From the NCBI RefSeq assembly GCF_900115635.1, contig NZ_FOXE01000019.1:1-64000 (forward strand): a stretch of DNA of 64,000 nt, written 5' to 3'. The notes under the pieces are model-generated. The model did not search any database. It saw only the letters and a program-made list of their open reading frames with translations, and was not told where the DNA came from. The stretch comes from Oscillibacter sp. PC13. GTDB lineage: Bacteria; Bacillota; Clostridia; Oscillospirales; Oscillospiraceae. The position numbers were made by a program, and so were the translations under genes. Position 1 is the first letter of the stretch, and each line of letters opens with the position of its first letter. This document shows, piece by piece, positions 1 to 8,430 of this stretch.

Positions 1-211
1 GTGGGATACTCACCAGCATATGGATGTGGTCTTTACACGCCTCCGCTTCTATAATTTCTACTCCTTTGTACTCGCAGAGTTTTCGCAACATCATTCCTAT
101 ATCCTGTTTGATCTTTCCATAGATGACCTGCCGCCGATATTTTGGGGCAAATACAATATGATACTTACATTCCCACTTCGTGTGTGCTAAACTACTTACA
201 TCAAGTTTCAT
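1..211 (-). CDS. tnpA: IS200/IS605-family transposase TnpA (Y1 HUH), 3' end beyond window
   Basis: The first 70 codons are visible. The protein begins MKLDVSSLAHTKWECKYHI and reaches the HUH metal-binding motif in CKDHIHMLVSIP (His62, His64). In this family single-stranded DNA is cut and joined through a catalytic tyrosine further on, which lies outside the window. The ATG at 211 is preceded by AAAGGAGG at 224-231. The element points leftward, so its left end lies around 314-345. Because the gene leaves the window, intactness cannot be judged. Confidence 0.9.
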   Translation of the reverse strand, partial: MKLDVSSLAHTKWECKYHIVFAPKYRRQVIYGKIKQDIGMMLRKLCEYKGVEIIEAEACKDHIHMLVSIP

Positions 212-222
212 CTGGACTTGAT

Positions 223-280
223 TCCTCCTTTGGTTTCTTGTTGACGGTTGGCAGACCATCTTCATCCTACCAAAGGAGGA
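223..280 (-). promoter_or_regulatory. 5'UTR stem that can hide the tnpA ribosome-binding site
   Basis: TCCTCCTTTGG at 223-233 is a perfect inverted repeat of CCAAAGGAGGA at 270-280. In the leftward tnpA mRNA the second arm contains the Shine-Dalgarno AAAGGAGG, so pairing would block initiation. Repression of tnpA translation by leader structure is known for enteric IS200; its use here is inferred from the 11-bp match. Confidence 0.65.
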
Positions 281-313
281 TACTTTTTTCTGTGCATAGC
301 TAAAGCTTTTTGG

Positions 314-336
314 AACCACCAGCACTGCTGGTGGTT
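314..336. mobile_element. Left-end hairpin of the IS200-like element
   Basis: AACCACCAGC and GCTGGTGGTT form a perfect 10-bp stem around a 3-nt loop, about 100 nt upstream of tnpA. IS200/IS605 elements carry subterminal palindromes bound by TnpA instead of terminal inverted repeats. The exact cleavage site, probably near 340-350, cannot be fixed without an empty-site comparison. Confidence 0.55.
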
Positions 337-350
337 TTCTATGTACAAAG

Positions 351-381
351 AAAAAAGAGAGCGTATGCGCTCTCTTTTTTT
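351..381. terminator. Bidirectional rho-independent terminator
   Basis: A perfect 13-bp stem (AAAAAAGAGAGCG / CGCTCTCTTTTTT) with a TATG loop and a U-tract in either direction. It sits only about 10 bp upstream of the Shine-Dalgarno of the next rightward gene, leaving no visible room for a promoter there. Confidence 0.8.
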
Positions 382-405
382 CATAGAATGGCAGGGGGTG
401 ATGTA

Positions 406-597
406 ATGAACAACTGTGACTGTGACCCCTTGGCACTGACAACCGCCATCAATACACTGGCAGTAGCAATTGCAAAAAACCTGAAGGATGAGGACCTGGA
501 GCTGACAGCAGCCGTTTTAACCCAGTTGGGAGATACGTTGGCTACCATTGCCATCCAGCGGGGAATCTGTTCCAGGCGGGAAGAAACGGAAGAATGA
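406..597 (+). CDS. Small conserved clostridial protein (DUF6774-like), 63 aa
   Basis: The ATG at 406 follows AGGGGGTGAT at a good distance. An in-frame upstream extension to 310 lacks a ribosome site and runs through the terminator hairpin. The product starts MNNCDCDPLALTTAINTLAV, has an alanine/leucine-rich helical body and the segment TQLGDTLATIAIQR. It has no signal peptide or membrane segment. It resembles small Oscillospiraceae proteins of the DUF6774 type, recalled from memory and not searched. No function is known. It converges on the csaB fusion gene with a 7-nt gap. Confidence 0.6.
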   Translation: MNNCDCDPLALTTAINTLAVAIAKNLKDEDLELTAAVLTQLGDTLATIAIQRGICSRREETEE

Positions 598-604
598 GGC
601 GTGA

Positions 605-2830
605 TTATTCCGCCAGAAGCCGCCGGGCCACATCCACATTCCGGCGCTCCATATCCTGCAGCCGGTGGACAGCGGCCTCCTGGGTCTCCGGGTGGGTGCT
701 TTGGGCCACCGCATGGTCGATCATGATCCGAAGGGTATCTTCTGTCAGGGCATCCAGGCTGGCAAACAGCTCTTGGCCAATATACCGCAAAAAGGCGGAA
801 ACCTTTGGGTCATAGACCACCCCCACTAGTGGAATTCCCTGGCCGGCGGCAAAGATCAGGGCGTGCAGGCGCATGGAAACCACCACCTGCATCCGGCTGA
901 GGGCGCCGATGATAGTTCCGGCGCTGCCGGCATCGTTAAGGAAATAATGCGGAGTATTCAGTCCGGCGGCAGCCATCTGGCCGGCGCTGGGATCCTGGTG
1001 CTTTTCCACTGCCACAAACACCGGCGTCAGGCCATAGGTCTCATAAGCATATTTTGCCGCGGCACCCAGCAAAGGGGCTTTTTCCTCAAAACCCTTCCAC
1101 CGCCGCAGGGCAAAGCAGATATATCTCCCATGGGGCGGAATCCCTGCCCGCAGCAGAACACTGTCCGTTTCGTCACTGGCGGCTTTTTGCAGGGTCAGTG
1201 CTGGGTCTGCCGTCAACAAAATTTCGGGCTTGGTTACGCCCATGGCCTTCAACTCCTCCAGAGAGTCCGGCTCCCGAAGAGTGACGACATCCACGCTGCA
1301 ATTGAGTACTCTGGCGGCTAATTTCCGGTGGCTTTCGCGCGTGACAGGGCCAATGCCGCAGCCGTACATCTGAACGCGGCAGCCGCACTTTTTGGCCGCC
1401 CGGATATTGGCCAGGTAAAACCACAAAGAACGCCGGGAGGTGACGTCCTGGATCAAACTGCCGCCGCCGTTGATGTAGAGACGGGCGTGGCGCATGGCCT
1501 TATGCCAGGAGATGAGAGCCATGCGGCTGACAGATCGGACCCGATACGTCAGCCGGGTGGACTTTGGATCCTTGGAGAGAACTGTCACCGGCATATCCGG
1601 GTCGATGGCGCGCATCTCCTGTAAGATTGCCTCCAGGATGGCGTCATCCCCGGCGTTGCCGCGGCCGTAGGCACCGCAGATCACAACACCATCCCGGGCT
1701 GCCTTGGGCCGATTGTGGCGGCGCAGAATCTCTTCGTAAATGTGCAGCTGTGTGTCCACGGTCTTTTGGATGGAGAACTGGGTGGAGGCCTTTTGATAGA
1801 GCTTTTCCCCCATGTCACAACGCAGGGCGTCGTTGCTGCCCAGAGTGGCCAGATACACGCCCAAAGTCTGCCAGTCACCGGGAGTGAAGAGATAGCCGTT
1901 TACATCTTGATCGATGAGGTAGGGAATACCGCCCACAGCAGTAGCCACAGTGGTAAGGTGAAACCGGGCACCCTCCGTCAAAGCATAGGGGAATGTTTCA
2001 GACAAACTGGTGAGCGCGTTGATGTCAAGGGCGGAATAAAAGCGGTCCATACCGCCGGAGATCCAGCCGGCAAAGGTGACCTGCTTTTCAACGCCAAGCT
2101 CTTTTGCCAGGTTACCCAGCTTTTCGCGTTCCTCGCCGTCGCCGGCAATCACCAGACGCAGACGGGGACATTTCGCATAACCGGCTGCAAAGCCGCGGAT
2201 GAGTGTGGACATGTCCTTGACGGGATTCAGCCGGGCGGCAATCCCCACCACCACACTACGCTCGTCCACATCCGCACCGAGACTCCGAAGATAGGGGAGA
2301 CGCTCCTCTTGCTTTGGTGCGGGGGTGAAATCCAGACCATTGTAAATGGCATAAAACCGGTCGGGCGGGAATCCCCGCTGGATCAAAAGATCCACCATGG
2401 CATCAGACACACCGATGCGGTAGTCCAGCTGCCGCAGAGCCCAGGCATTGATGGTGCCGAAGGTCAGACGGCTCATGGGGCGCCCCATATAGTCCAGCTT
2501 ATAATCACTGTGAACCGTGGTCACCACCGGCAGGCCGGTGGGCTTTTTCAGCAGGGCGCCGATCATATTTGCCCGGGAGCCGTGGCAGTGGATGAGCTGA
2601 TAGCCGCCCGCCTGGATATAGCGGGTCAGCTCCCGCCGAATCCGGAGAATATTATTGCCTCCGCAGATCATAGTGGGGATGCCAAGACTGCGGGCTTCCT
2701 CGGCGAAGGGACCGTCCCGGAAGCAAACCAGTTGGGCGGTAATGGTTCGATTGAGATTTTGCAGCAGGCTCAGAACATGAGTCTTGGCACCGCCGGAGTC
2801 GCCGCCGCTGATCAAATGGATTACCTTCAT
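605..2830 (-). CDS. csaB: Glycosyltransferase family 4 - CsaB polysaccharide pyruvyltransferase fusion
   Basis: This 741-residue protein has two domains. Residues 1 to about 370 are a GT-B glycosyltransferase of family 4, with an N-terminal GGDSGGAKTHV loop, HCHGSRAN, and the acidic motif SETFPYALTEGA. From about residue 380 it is a pyruvyltransferase of the CsaB type, opening VVICGAYGRGNAGDDAI. CsaB adds ketal pyruvate to a secondary cell-wall polysaccharide, the ligand of SLH domains. The ATG at 2830 (MKVIHLISGG) has GAAAGG upstream; the open frame to 3007 crosses the promoter and was refused. The fusion joins a sugar transfer step and a pyruvylation step in one cytoplasmic or membrane-associated protein. 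An SLH-domain protein lies 2.3 kb away at 5126-7312. Confidence 0.88.
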   Translation of the reverse strand: MKVIHLISGGDSGGAKTHVLSLLQNLNRTITAQLVCFRDGPFAEEARSLGIPTMICGGNNILRIRRELTRYIQAGGYQLIHCHGSRANMIGALLKKPTGLPVVTTVHSDYKLDYMGRPMSRLTFGTINAWALRQLDYRIGVSDAMVDLLIQRGFPPDRFYAIYNGLDFTPAPKQEERLPYLRSLGADVDERSVVVGIAARLNPVKDMSTLIRGFAAGYAKCPRLRLVIAGDGEEREKLGNLAKELGVEKQVTFAGWISGGMDRFYSALDINALTSLSETFPYALTEGARFHLTTVATAVGGIPYLIDQDVNGYLFTPGDWQTLGVYLATLGSNDALRCDMGEKLYQKASTQFSIQKTVDTQLHIYEEILRRHNRPKAARDGVVICGAYGRGNAGDDAILEAILQEMRAIDPDMPVTVLSKDPKSTRLTYRVRSVSRMALISWHKAMRHARLYINGGGSLIQDVTSRRSLWFYLANIRAAKKCGCRVQMYGCGIGPVTRESHRKLAARVLNCSVDVVTLREPDSLEELKAMGVTKPEILLTADPALTLQKAASDETDSVLLRAGIPPHGRYICFALRRWKGFEEKAPLLGAAAKYAYETYGLTPVFVAVEKHQDPSAGQMAAAGLNTPHYFLNDAGSAGTIIGALSRMQVVVSMRLHALIFAAGQGIPLVGVVYDPKVSAFLRYIGQELFASLDALTEDTLRIMIDHAVAQSTHPETQEAAVHRLQDMERRNVDVARRLLAE

Positions 2831-2859
2831 GAAAGGACCTTTCTTTCTTGAAAATATAC

Positions 2860-2907
2860 TTGTGAAATGACGAAAAGTATTATACAATGTTTCCCGAACA
2901 TTGTCCA
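2860..2907. promoter_or_regulatory. Overlapping divergent promoters with a palindromic operator
   Basis: Rightward: TTGTGA at 2860-2865, 17-bp spacer, TACAAT at 2883-2888, for the DUF4330 gene. Leftward: TGGACA at 2907-2902, 17-bp spacer, TATAAT at 2884-2879, for csaB. A perfect inverted repeat, ACAATGTT-N5-AACATTGT (2884-2904), fills the csaB spacer and overlaps the rightward -10. A bound repressor would shut both genes. The regulator is unknown. Confidence 0.6.
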
Positions 2908-2951
2908 CAGAGAATACGGTGGGCCTGACGGGTCTGCTTATGGAGGAACAC

Positions 2952-3440
2952 ATGGAACAAAAAGCAAAGCGCATTGGAAAGCTGAATATCGTCGATCTGA
3001 TTGCCATTATCCTGATTCTGGCAGTAGCTGCCTTTGGGGGCTATAAACTGATGAATCGTGGAGGCGGCGAAGGCGGTGAGGCCGCTGTGACCAAGGTCAC
3101 CTATACGGTAAAGGTCGAGGGCGTCCCAGCGGAGTTGTATGAGAATTGCCAGAGCCACTTACCGTCTCCCCTGATGGCCTCGGGCGCATTGGTGGGCGGA
3201 CAGATTGAGTCGGTGGAGAAGGAACCCTATTATGTTCTGGGACCCGATGGCCAGTGGGTGGAGGATCCGGAACATGTGACGCTGTACTTTACCGCCACCA
3301 CTGAAACGCCGTCCGGCGAGGTGATGACGACGAAGGTAGGTGACCAGGAAGTCCGCATCGGAAAGACAGACTATATTCTCAAGAGCGAGTACATTGAATT
3401 CTCCGGCGGCACGATTGTGGATGTCCGCTGGGAGGAATAA
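2952..3440 (+). CDS. DUF4330 membrane-anchored protein
   Basis: 162 residues. A short basic N-terminus (MEQKAKRIGKLNIVDLI) leads into one transmembrane helix (about residues 13-33), followed by a glycine-rich linker and an exported beta-rich domain containing the DGQWVEDPEHVTL stretch. This is the layout of DUF4330, a family of unknown function. The ATG at 2952 is preceded by GGAGG at 2942-2946; the earlier ATG at 2940 overlaps that site and is less likely. It is divergent from the csaB fusion and shares its operator, which suggests a role in cell-surface polymer assembly. That role is inferred from position only. Confidence 0.75.
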   Translation: MEQKAKRIGKLNIVDLIAIILILAVAAFGGYKLMNRGGGEGGEAAVTKVTYTVKVEGVPAELYENCQSHLPSPLMASGALVGGQIESVEKEPYYVLGPDGQWVEDPEHVTLYFTATTETPSGEVMTTKVGDQEVRIGKTDYILKSEYIEFSGGTIVDVRWEE

Positions 3441-3464
3441 GATGGGATAGCCAACCAAGCAGAT

Positions 3465-3503
3465 AAAAAGGATCCCCCTGTTAAAAACAGGGGGATCCTT
3501 TTT
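3465..3503. terminator. Bidirectional terminator between DUF4330 gene and hydantoinase
   Basis: AAAAAGGATCCCCCTGT pairs with ACAGGGGGATCCTTTTT, giving a long GC-rich stem with A/T tracts on both sides. It serves the two convergent genes. Confidence 0.9.
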
Positions 3504-3511
3504 CTGCATTT

Positions 3512-4885
3512 TCATAAGGAGCGTTTGCCCCGCGCCATATACTGGCCTTGCGGTTCCTGAACCAATACCCGGCCACTCTCCACGGAGAGCCGGCCCCGCA
3601 GCCAGACTTGACGAATCCCGCCGGAGGTGACGAAACCCTCATAAGGATTGTAGTCCACATTGGCAATACAATCCTCCGACCGGATGATGTGACTGGCACC
3701 GGGATCGTATACCACGATATCTGCATCGCTGCCCCGGCGCAGCAGTCCCTTTCGGGGATACAGGCCATATAGGCGCGCAGGATTCTCACACAAGGCTTTG
3801 CACATCTGGGCGGCAGAAATGCGCTTTTTGGCTACGCCGTAAGAGTAGATAAGCTCACCCCTGGTTTCTACACCGGGGAGCCCGCCTGGAATTTTCGTAA
3901 AGTCCTCCCGGCCCATCGCCTTCTGTTCCAACGTAAACGAGCAGTGATCCGTGGACACAGTCTGAATGGCGCCCTTCCGCAGAGCCTTCCAGAGATAGGG
4001 CTGTTCCGCCTTCTCACGCAGGGGAGGGGCGCACACATACCGGGCTGCAGCGGAGAATTCATCATGGAAGTACACGGACTCGTCCAGCAGCAGGTACTGC
4101 GGGCAGGTTTCCACATAAACCGTCTGTCCGCGCTTCCGGGCGGCTTCCACCTCCCGCAGGGCTTCCCGGTTGGTCAGGTGGACAATCACCACAGGGGTAT
4201 CAGCCGCCTGGGCGATCCGCAGCAGACGGCTGACTGCCTCGGCCTCCAGATAGGGCGGGCGGGTCACCGGATGAGAGGCGGGGGAGAGCTTGCCTGCAGC
4301 CTTGCGCTCTGCAATCATGCCGTCAATAACGCCTGCGTTTTCACAATGGACCCCTACGATGCCGCCCAGCCGCCGCAGTTCCTTCAGTGCCCAGTACATA
4401 TCCCGGTCACCAATCATCATGGCGGGATAGGTCATATACATTTTAAACGACGAGATACCGGCTGCAAACATATCCGGCAGCTCTGCCCGAATTCCCTCAT
4501 TCCAGTCATCAATAGTCATGTGGAATCCGTAATCGCAGAAGGCTTTTCCATCTGCTTTCTGATGCCACAGATCCAGACCGTCATGGAGGGAGTCTCCCTT
4601 GTTAGGGCAGGCAAAGTCAATTACTGTCGTGGTGCCGCCCCGCAGAGCCGCCCGGCTGCCGGTATAAAAATCATCGGAGGTGGTGGTGCCGGCCACGTCT
4701 AAATCAAAATGTGTGTGGGCGTCAATAAAGCCTGGAAACAGCAGACACCCGGAGACATCCACAACCCGATCGGCTCCTTCCAGATGGCGGCTGATTCTGG
4801 AAATTTTTTCGTTCTCCATCAGGACATCGGCCCGCCGCAGCCCAGTACCGGAAACCACGGTGCCGCCCTTTAACAAGGTCTTCAT
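3512..4885 (-). CDS. hydA: Dihydropyrimidinase / D-hydantoinase family amidohydrolase
   Basis: 457 residues, the usual length. Metal ligands are visible: DAHTHFD (His57, His59), the lysine expected to be carbamylated in SSFKMYMTYP (about residue 148), GVHCENAG, and the catalytic aspartate in STDHCSF. The enzyme hydrolyses cyclic amides such as hydantoins or dihydropyrimidines to N-carbamoyl acids in the cytoplasm. In E. coli and clostridia a homologue, HyuA/YgeZ, is part of the selenium-linked purine catabolic set together with YgeW and YgeY, which occur 32 kb away here. The ATG at 4885 has a GGGAGGGAATC ribosome site. The substrate is not evident from the sequence. Confidence 0.85.
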   Translation of the reverse strand: MKTLLKGGTVVSGTGLRRADVLMENEKISRISRHLEGADRVVDVSGCLLFPGFIDAHTHFDLDVAGTTTSDDFYTGSRAALRGGTTTVIDFACPNKGDSLHDGLDLWHQKADGKAFCDYGFHMTIDDWNEGIRAELPDMFAAGISSFKMYMTYPAMMIGDRDMYWALKELRRLGGIVGVHCENAGVIDGMIAERKAAGKLSPASHPVTRPPYLEAEAVSRLLRIAQAADTPVVIVHLTNREALREVEAARKRGQTVYVETCPQYLLLDESVYFHDEFSAAARYVCAPPLREKAEQPYLWKALRKGAIQTVSTDHCSFTLEQKAMGREDFTKIPGGLPGVETRGELIYSYGVAKKRISAAQMCKALCENPARLYGLYPRKGLLRRGSDADIVVYDPGASHIIRSEDCIANVDYNPYEGFVTSGGIRQVWLRGRLSVESGRVLVQEPQGQYMARGKRSL

Positions 4886-5068
4886 TTAAGATTCCCTCCC
4901 TTTCTGCGGTTGGCGCCGCAAGCTGTTGCAACAGAGTATAGCACAGCACCACAAAAAATTCCAGAGAGAAGTGTGCGTGTTTGCCGCCTTGCTACAGAAA
5001 ATATACAAAACAGACATCAAAATTTTTCTCCGTCCACGCGAATTTACCCTATCCATTCTCTGGAAATA

Positions 5069-5077
5069 TGATATACT
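5069..5077 (+). promoter_or_regulatory. Extended -10 promoter candidate for the SLH nucleotidase
   Basis: TGATATACT (TGN plus TATACT) lies about 50 bp upstream of the start codon in an AT-rich stretch. No convincing -35 is seen, as is normal for extended -10 promoters. Confidence 0.4.
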
Positions 5078-5125
5078 ACAAATAACCGGGCAAGATTTTG
5101 CTCAATTTACAGAGGAGGTAGAAGA

Positions 5126-7312
5126 ATGAAAAAGAAACTTTTGTCTCTGCTGCTGGCCGTGGCCATGATGTGCACATTTGTGGTCACCGCTTATGCAGAC
5201 GAAACCACGGCCGCAGGCGACATGGCTGGCGAGATTGTCATCCTGCACACCAACGACGTTCACGGTGCCATCGATGGCTATGCCAAGGTGGCGGCGCTGA
5301 AGGACGCCTATGAGGCCCAGGGCGCCTATGTTCTGCTAATGGACGCCGGCGACTTCAGCCAGGGTGATCCAACGGTCAGTGTGTCCGAGGGTGCCACCGC
5401 AGTGGAACTGATGAATATGGCCGGCTATGACGTGGCCGCCCCCGGCAATCACGAATTCGACTATGGCTATGCAAACCTGACTGATCTTGCTGCGGAAGCC
5501 GATTTCCCCATCGTGGCGGCCAACGTGCTGTACAGGGGAAAGGTTGCTTTTACAGATAATGTGACGTTTACCGCCCCTGACGGAACCAAGATTGGCGTAT
5601 TCGGCCTGAGCACGCCGGAGACTGCCACCAAGGCCCATCCTGCCAAGATCCAGGGCGTGACCTTCCTGGCCGGCCAGTCCATGTTCGACTGTGCCCAGGC
5701 GCAGGTGGATGCGCTGGAGGACGAAGGCTGCGATTATATCATCTGCCTGGGCCACCTGGGCATTGATGACGAGTCCACCGGGAACCGCTCCATCGACCTG
5801 CTGGAGGAAGTGGACGGCATCGACGTGTTCATCGACGGACACTCCCACTCCACTTTGGAGGATGTGAAGGAAAAGCAGGATGAGACCGATCTGGGAACCG
5901 ACACCATGCTGACCTCCACCGGCACCAAGCTGGAGAGCGTGGGCGTGATCACCATTGACGCCAAGGGCGCTTTTTCCGCAAAGAACGTCTCCGTTGACGG
6001 CTTGGTAGCCGCCGATAAGGATGTGGCTGCCCGCGCCGCCGCCATCCAGAAGGAGATTGACGACGACTACGGCACTGTGTTTGCCAAGACCGAGGTGGAA
6101 TTGGACGGTGTGAAGGCCAACGTCCGTACCGGCGAGACCAACCTGGGCAACCTGATTACAGACGCCCTGGTCTGGGGTGCCGAAGAAGCCGGCACGAAGG
6201 TGGACGCGGCCGTGACCAACGGCGGCGGCATCCGCGCCTCTATCCAGAAGGGCGACATTACCAAGAAGGACGTCAATACGGTTTTGCCCTTCGGCAATAC
6301 CCTGAGCATCGTCAAGGTCACCGGCGCTGAGCTGCTGGAGGCCTTGGAGGCATCCACCTACTGCACGCCGGAGAGCATCGGCGGCTTCCCCCATGTCAGT
6401 GGTATTGTGTTTACAGTAGACGCCTCTATACCGTTTGATCAGGGAACCCAGTACCCCGGTTCCACGTACTATGCCCCCAAGACCATCAACCGCGTGACGA
6501 TTCAGTCCGTCGGCGGGAAGGCCTTTAACGCAAAAACCGTTTATACCATCGCCACCAATGACTTCCTGGCTGCCGGCGGCGATACCTATTACGCCTTCAA
6601 GACCGCCAGCGTCAACTATGACCTGGGTGTATCCATGGACGAAGTGGTGATGAACTATATCACCGAGGAACTGAACGGCAAGGTCACCGCAGCGGATTAC
6701 GGTGCACCCGAGGGCCGCGTTACAGTGAAGAAGGGCCTGCCCTTCACGGATGTTGCCGGGAATGCTTTCTATTATGATGCCGTGAAGTACTGCTATGACA
6801 ACAATATCTTCAAGGGTATTACCGACACCAGCTTTGCGCCGAACTCCACGCTGACCCGCGGTCAGATGGTCACCGTCCTGTGGCGGATCAATGGATCCCC
6901 GGAGCCCAAGGCCACCAATCCCTTCGGCGATGTGGCAGCCTCCTCTCCATTTGTCAAGGCCATCGCCTGGGCGGCGGAGAACGGCCTGACCAACGGCACC
7001 ACGGCCACCACCTTTGCCCCAAGCCAGGCCATCTCCCGCCAGCAGTTCCTGACGATTCTGTACCGGTATGCCAAGTTCATGGGCTATGACGTCTCCGTGG
7101 GCGAGAATACCAACATCCTCTCCTATGACGATGCCCTGTCCGTGGGTGAGTACGCCATGCCCGCCATGCAGTGGGCCTGCGGCTCCGGCGTGCTGGTGGC
7201 GGATAAGACGCTGCGGCCCACCGAACCGGCCCTGCGCTACGAGGTGGCGGAGTTCCTGGCAAACTTCTGCCAGAAGGTTGTCCCTGCTGAAACAGCGGAG
7301 AAGGCCGCCTGA
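5126..7312 (+). CDS. Cell-wall-anchored 5'-nucleotidase (UshA-like) with three SLH domains
   Basis: 728 residues in order: a signal peptide (KKKLLSLLLAVAMMCTFVVT, cleavage near ALA-type site YADE); a metallophosphoesterase domain (about 34-280) with HTNDVHG, DAGDFSQGD, PGNHEFDYG and DGHSHST; a 5'-nucleotidase C-terminal domain (about 320-510) with NLGNLITDAL and TNGGGIR; and three SLH repeats from about residue 539. It would remove phosphate from extracellular nucleotides while held on the pyruvylated wall polymer. GAGGAGG precedes the ATG. The nucleosides released could feed the BMP-type ABC importer at 30-35 kb; that link is inference. The CsaB fusion nearby would make the anchoring ligand. 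Confidence 0.9.
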   Translation: MKKKLLSLLLAVAMMCTFVVTAYADETTAAGDMAGEIVILHTNDVHGAIDGYAKVAALKDAYEAQGAYVLLMDAGDFSQGDPTVSVSEGATAVELMNMAGYDVAAPGNHEFDYGYANLTDLAAEADFPIVAANVLYRGKVAFTDNVTFTAPDGTKIGVFGLSTPETATKAHPAKIQGVTFLAGQSMFDCAQAQVDALEDEGCDYIICLGHLGIDDESTGNRSIDLLEEVDGIDVFIDGHSHSTLEDVKEKQDETDLGTDTMLTSTGTKLESVGVITIDAKGAFSAKNVSVDGLVAADKDVAARAAAIQKEIDDDYGTVFAKTEVELDGVKANVRTGETNLGNLITDALVWGAEEAGTKVDAAVTNGGGIRASIQKGDITKKDVNTVLPFGNTLSIVKVTGAELLEALEASTYCTPESIGGFPHVSGIVFTVDASIPFDQGTQYPGSTYYAPKTINRVTIQSVGGKAFNAKTVYTIATNDFLAAGGDTYYAFKTASVNYDLGVSMDEVVMNYITEELNGKVTAADYGAPEGRVTVKKGLPFTDVAGNAFYYDAVKYCYDNNIFKGITDTSFAPNSTLTRGQMVTVLWRINGSPEPKATNPFGDVAASSPFVKAIAWAAENGLTNGTTATTFAPSQAISRQQFLTILYRYAKFMGYDVSVGENTNILSYDDALSVGEYAMPAMQWACGSGVLVADKTLRPTEPALRYEVAEFLANFCQKVVPAETAEKAA

Positions 7313-7339
7313 ATATCTGAATCAAACCAAGGCAAGCAG

Positions 7340-7374
7340 AAAAGCTCCGCAGGGATTTCCCTGCGGAGCTTTTT
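7340..7374. terminator. Bidirectional terminator between nucleotidase and modC
   Basis: AAAAGCTCCGCAGGGA / TCCCTGCGGAGCTTTT, a perfect 16-bp stem with a 2-nt centre and T/A tracts on both flanks. Confidence 0.9.
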
Positions 7375-7386
7375 CAAAGGCTGCCG

Positions 7387-8430
7387 TCAGCACAGCAGCA
7401 GAATGTCCTGCGGTGCGATGGAGACGGTGAAATGCTGCTGATTGGGCGCGGCCTGCCAATCCTGCTTGGAAAGCTCCATCCGAAGAAGCGGCGCGTCCGG
7501 CCTGGAGCCGTCCGGCCGCAGCAGCACAATGGTGGAGAACACATCCTCCACCACCCGCGCCACCGCGCAGGGAAAGGCGTTTTCCGCCTGCGGCGGGGCA
7601 AAGCGGACATGATGGGCACGGACGCCCATGCGAGACACCGCCTGCGGTACCGGACGGCCGCAGGAGAGCGTGAGATTCCAATCCGGAAGAAGAATGGACG
7701 CTCCCTGGGGGATGGCGTCAGCATAGTTTTTGCAGCCGGAGAGACGGGCTGCGGCCTCGGTACCGGGCCGCCGGAAGAGCTCCTCCAGCGTGCAGACCGG
7801 CTGGGAGCGGCCCTGGTCAATGACACAGACACGGCTGCAGTTGCGGAAAATCTCATCCCGGTCATGGGAAACCCACAGCACGGTGCCGGGGAACTGGGCC
7901 AAGGTATCAGCCAGTTCCAGCTCCAGCTGATACTTCAGATAGCTGTCCAGGGCAGAAAAGGGCTCGTCCAATAAGATGGCCCGTGGGGATGCAGCCAGGA
8001 TGCGGGCCAGAGCTGTCCGCTGCTGCTGCCCGCCGGAAAGCTGAGCCGGACGCTGCCCGGCCACGGATTCCAGCTGGAACTGACGCAACTTCTCCGCAAC
8101 CACCGCATCCCGCGCGGTCTTGTCCCGGACCGCTGCGGCAATGTTCTGCCGGACAGTCATGTTGGGGAACAGCGCGTACTGCTGAAACAGGTATCCGATC
8201 TGGCGCTTCTGGGGCGGCAGATTGATACGTGCGGCACTGTCAAAAAGGGTCTGTCCGTCCAGAATAATCTTTCCTGCATCCGGCTTTAAAATACCGGCAA
8301 TGCAGCGCAGGGTCACCGACTTGCCGCATCCGGAGGCCCCCAACAGTGCCAGGCGCTCATTCTCCGCCCGAAACTGAACCTCCAGGCGGAAGGAGCCCAG
8401 CTGCTTTTGAATTTCCAGGTCAAGGGCCAT
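7387..8430 (-). CDS. modC: Molybdate ABC transporter ATP-binding protein
   Basis: 347 residues. Walker A GASGCGKS (31-38), signature LSGGQQQRTALAR, Walker B ILLDEPFSALD and the H-loop WVSHDRDE are all intact. The C-terminal ~110 residues form a short TOBE/Mop-like region, the usual molybdate-responsive tail of ModC. It powers uptake through ModB. The ATG overlaps the modB stop codon (TAATG arrangement), so the two are translationally coupled. Confidence 0.9.
   Translation of the reverse strand: MALDLEIQKQLGSFRLEVQFRAENERLALLGASGCGKSVTLRCIAGILKPDAGKIILDGQTLFDSAARINLPPQKRQIGYLFQQYALFPNMTVRQNIAAAVRDKTARDAVVAEKLRQFQLESVAGQRPAQLSGGQQQRTALARILAASPRAILLDEPFSALDSYLKYQLELELADTLAQFPGTVLWVSHDRDEIFRNCSRVCVIDQGRSQPVCTLEELFRRPGTEAAARLSGCKNYADAIPQGASILLPDWNLTLSCGRPVPQAVSRMGVRAHHVRFAPPQAENAFPCAVARVVEDVFSTIVLLRPDGSRPDAPLLRMELSKQDWQAAPNQQHFTVSIAPQDILLLC

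Noticed and set aside
2884..2904. Palindrome read as a PurR box because it contains CCGAAC
   Set aside because: The flanking bases do not fit the PurBox consensus and only one copy exists, whereas the 8-bp inverted repeat explains the site better.
2831..3007. N-terminal extension of the GT4-CsaB reading frame
   Set aside because: It crosses both divergent promoters and the palindrome, lacks a ribosome site, and the conserved protein begins at MKVIHL.
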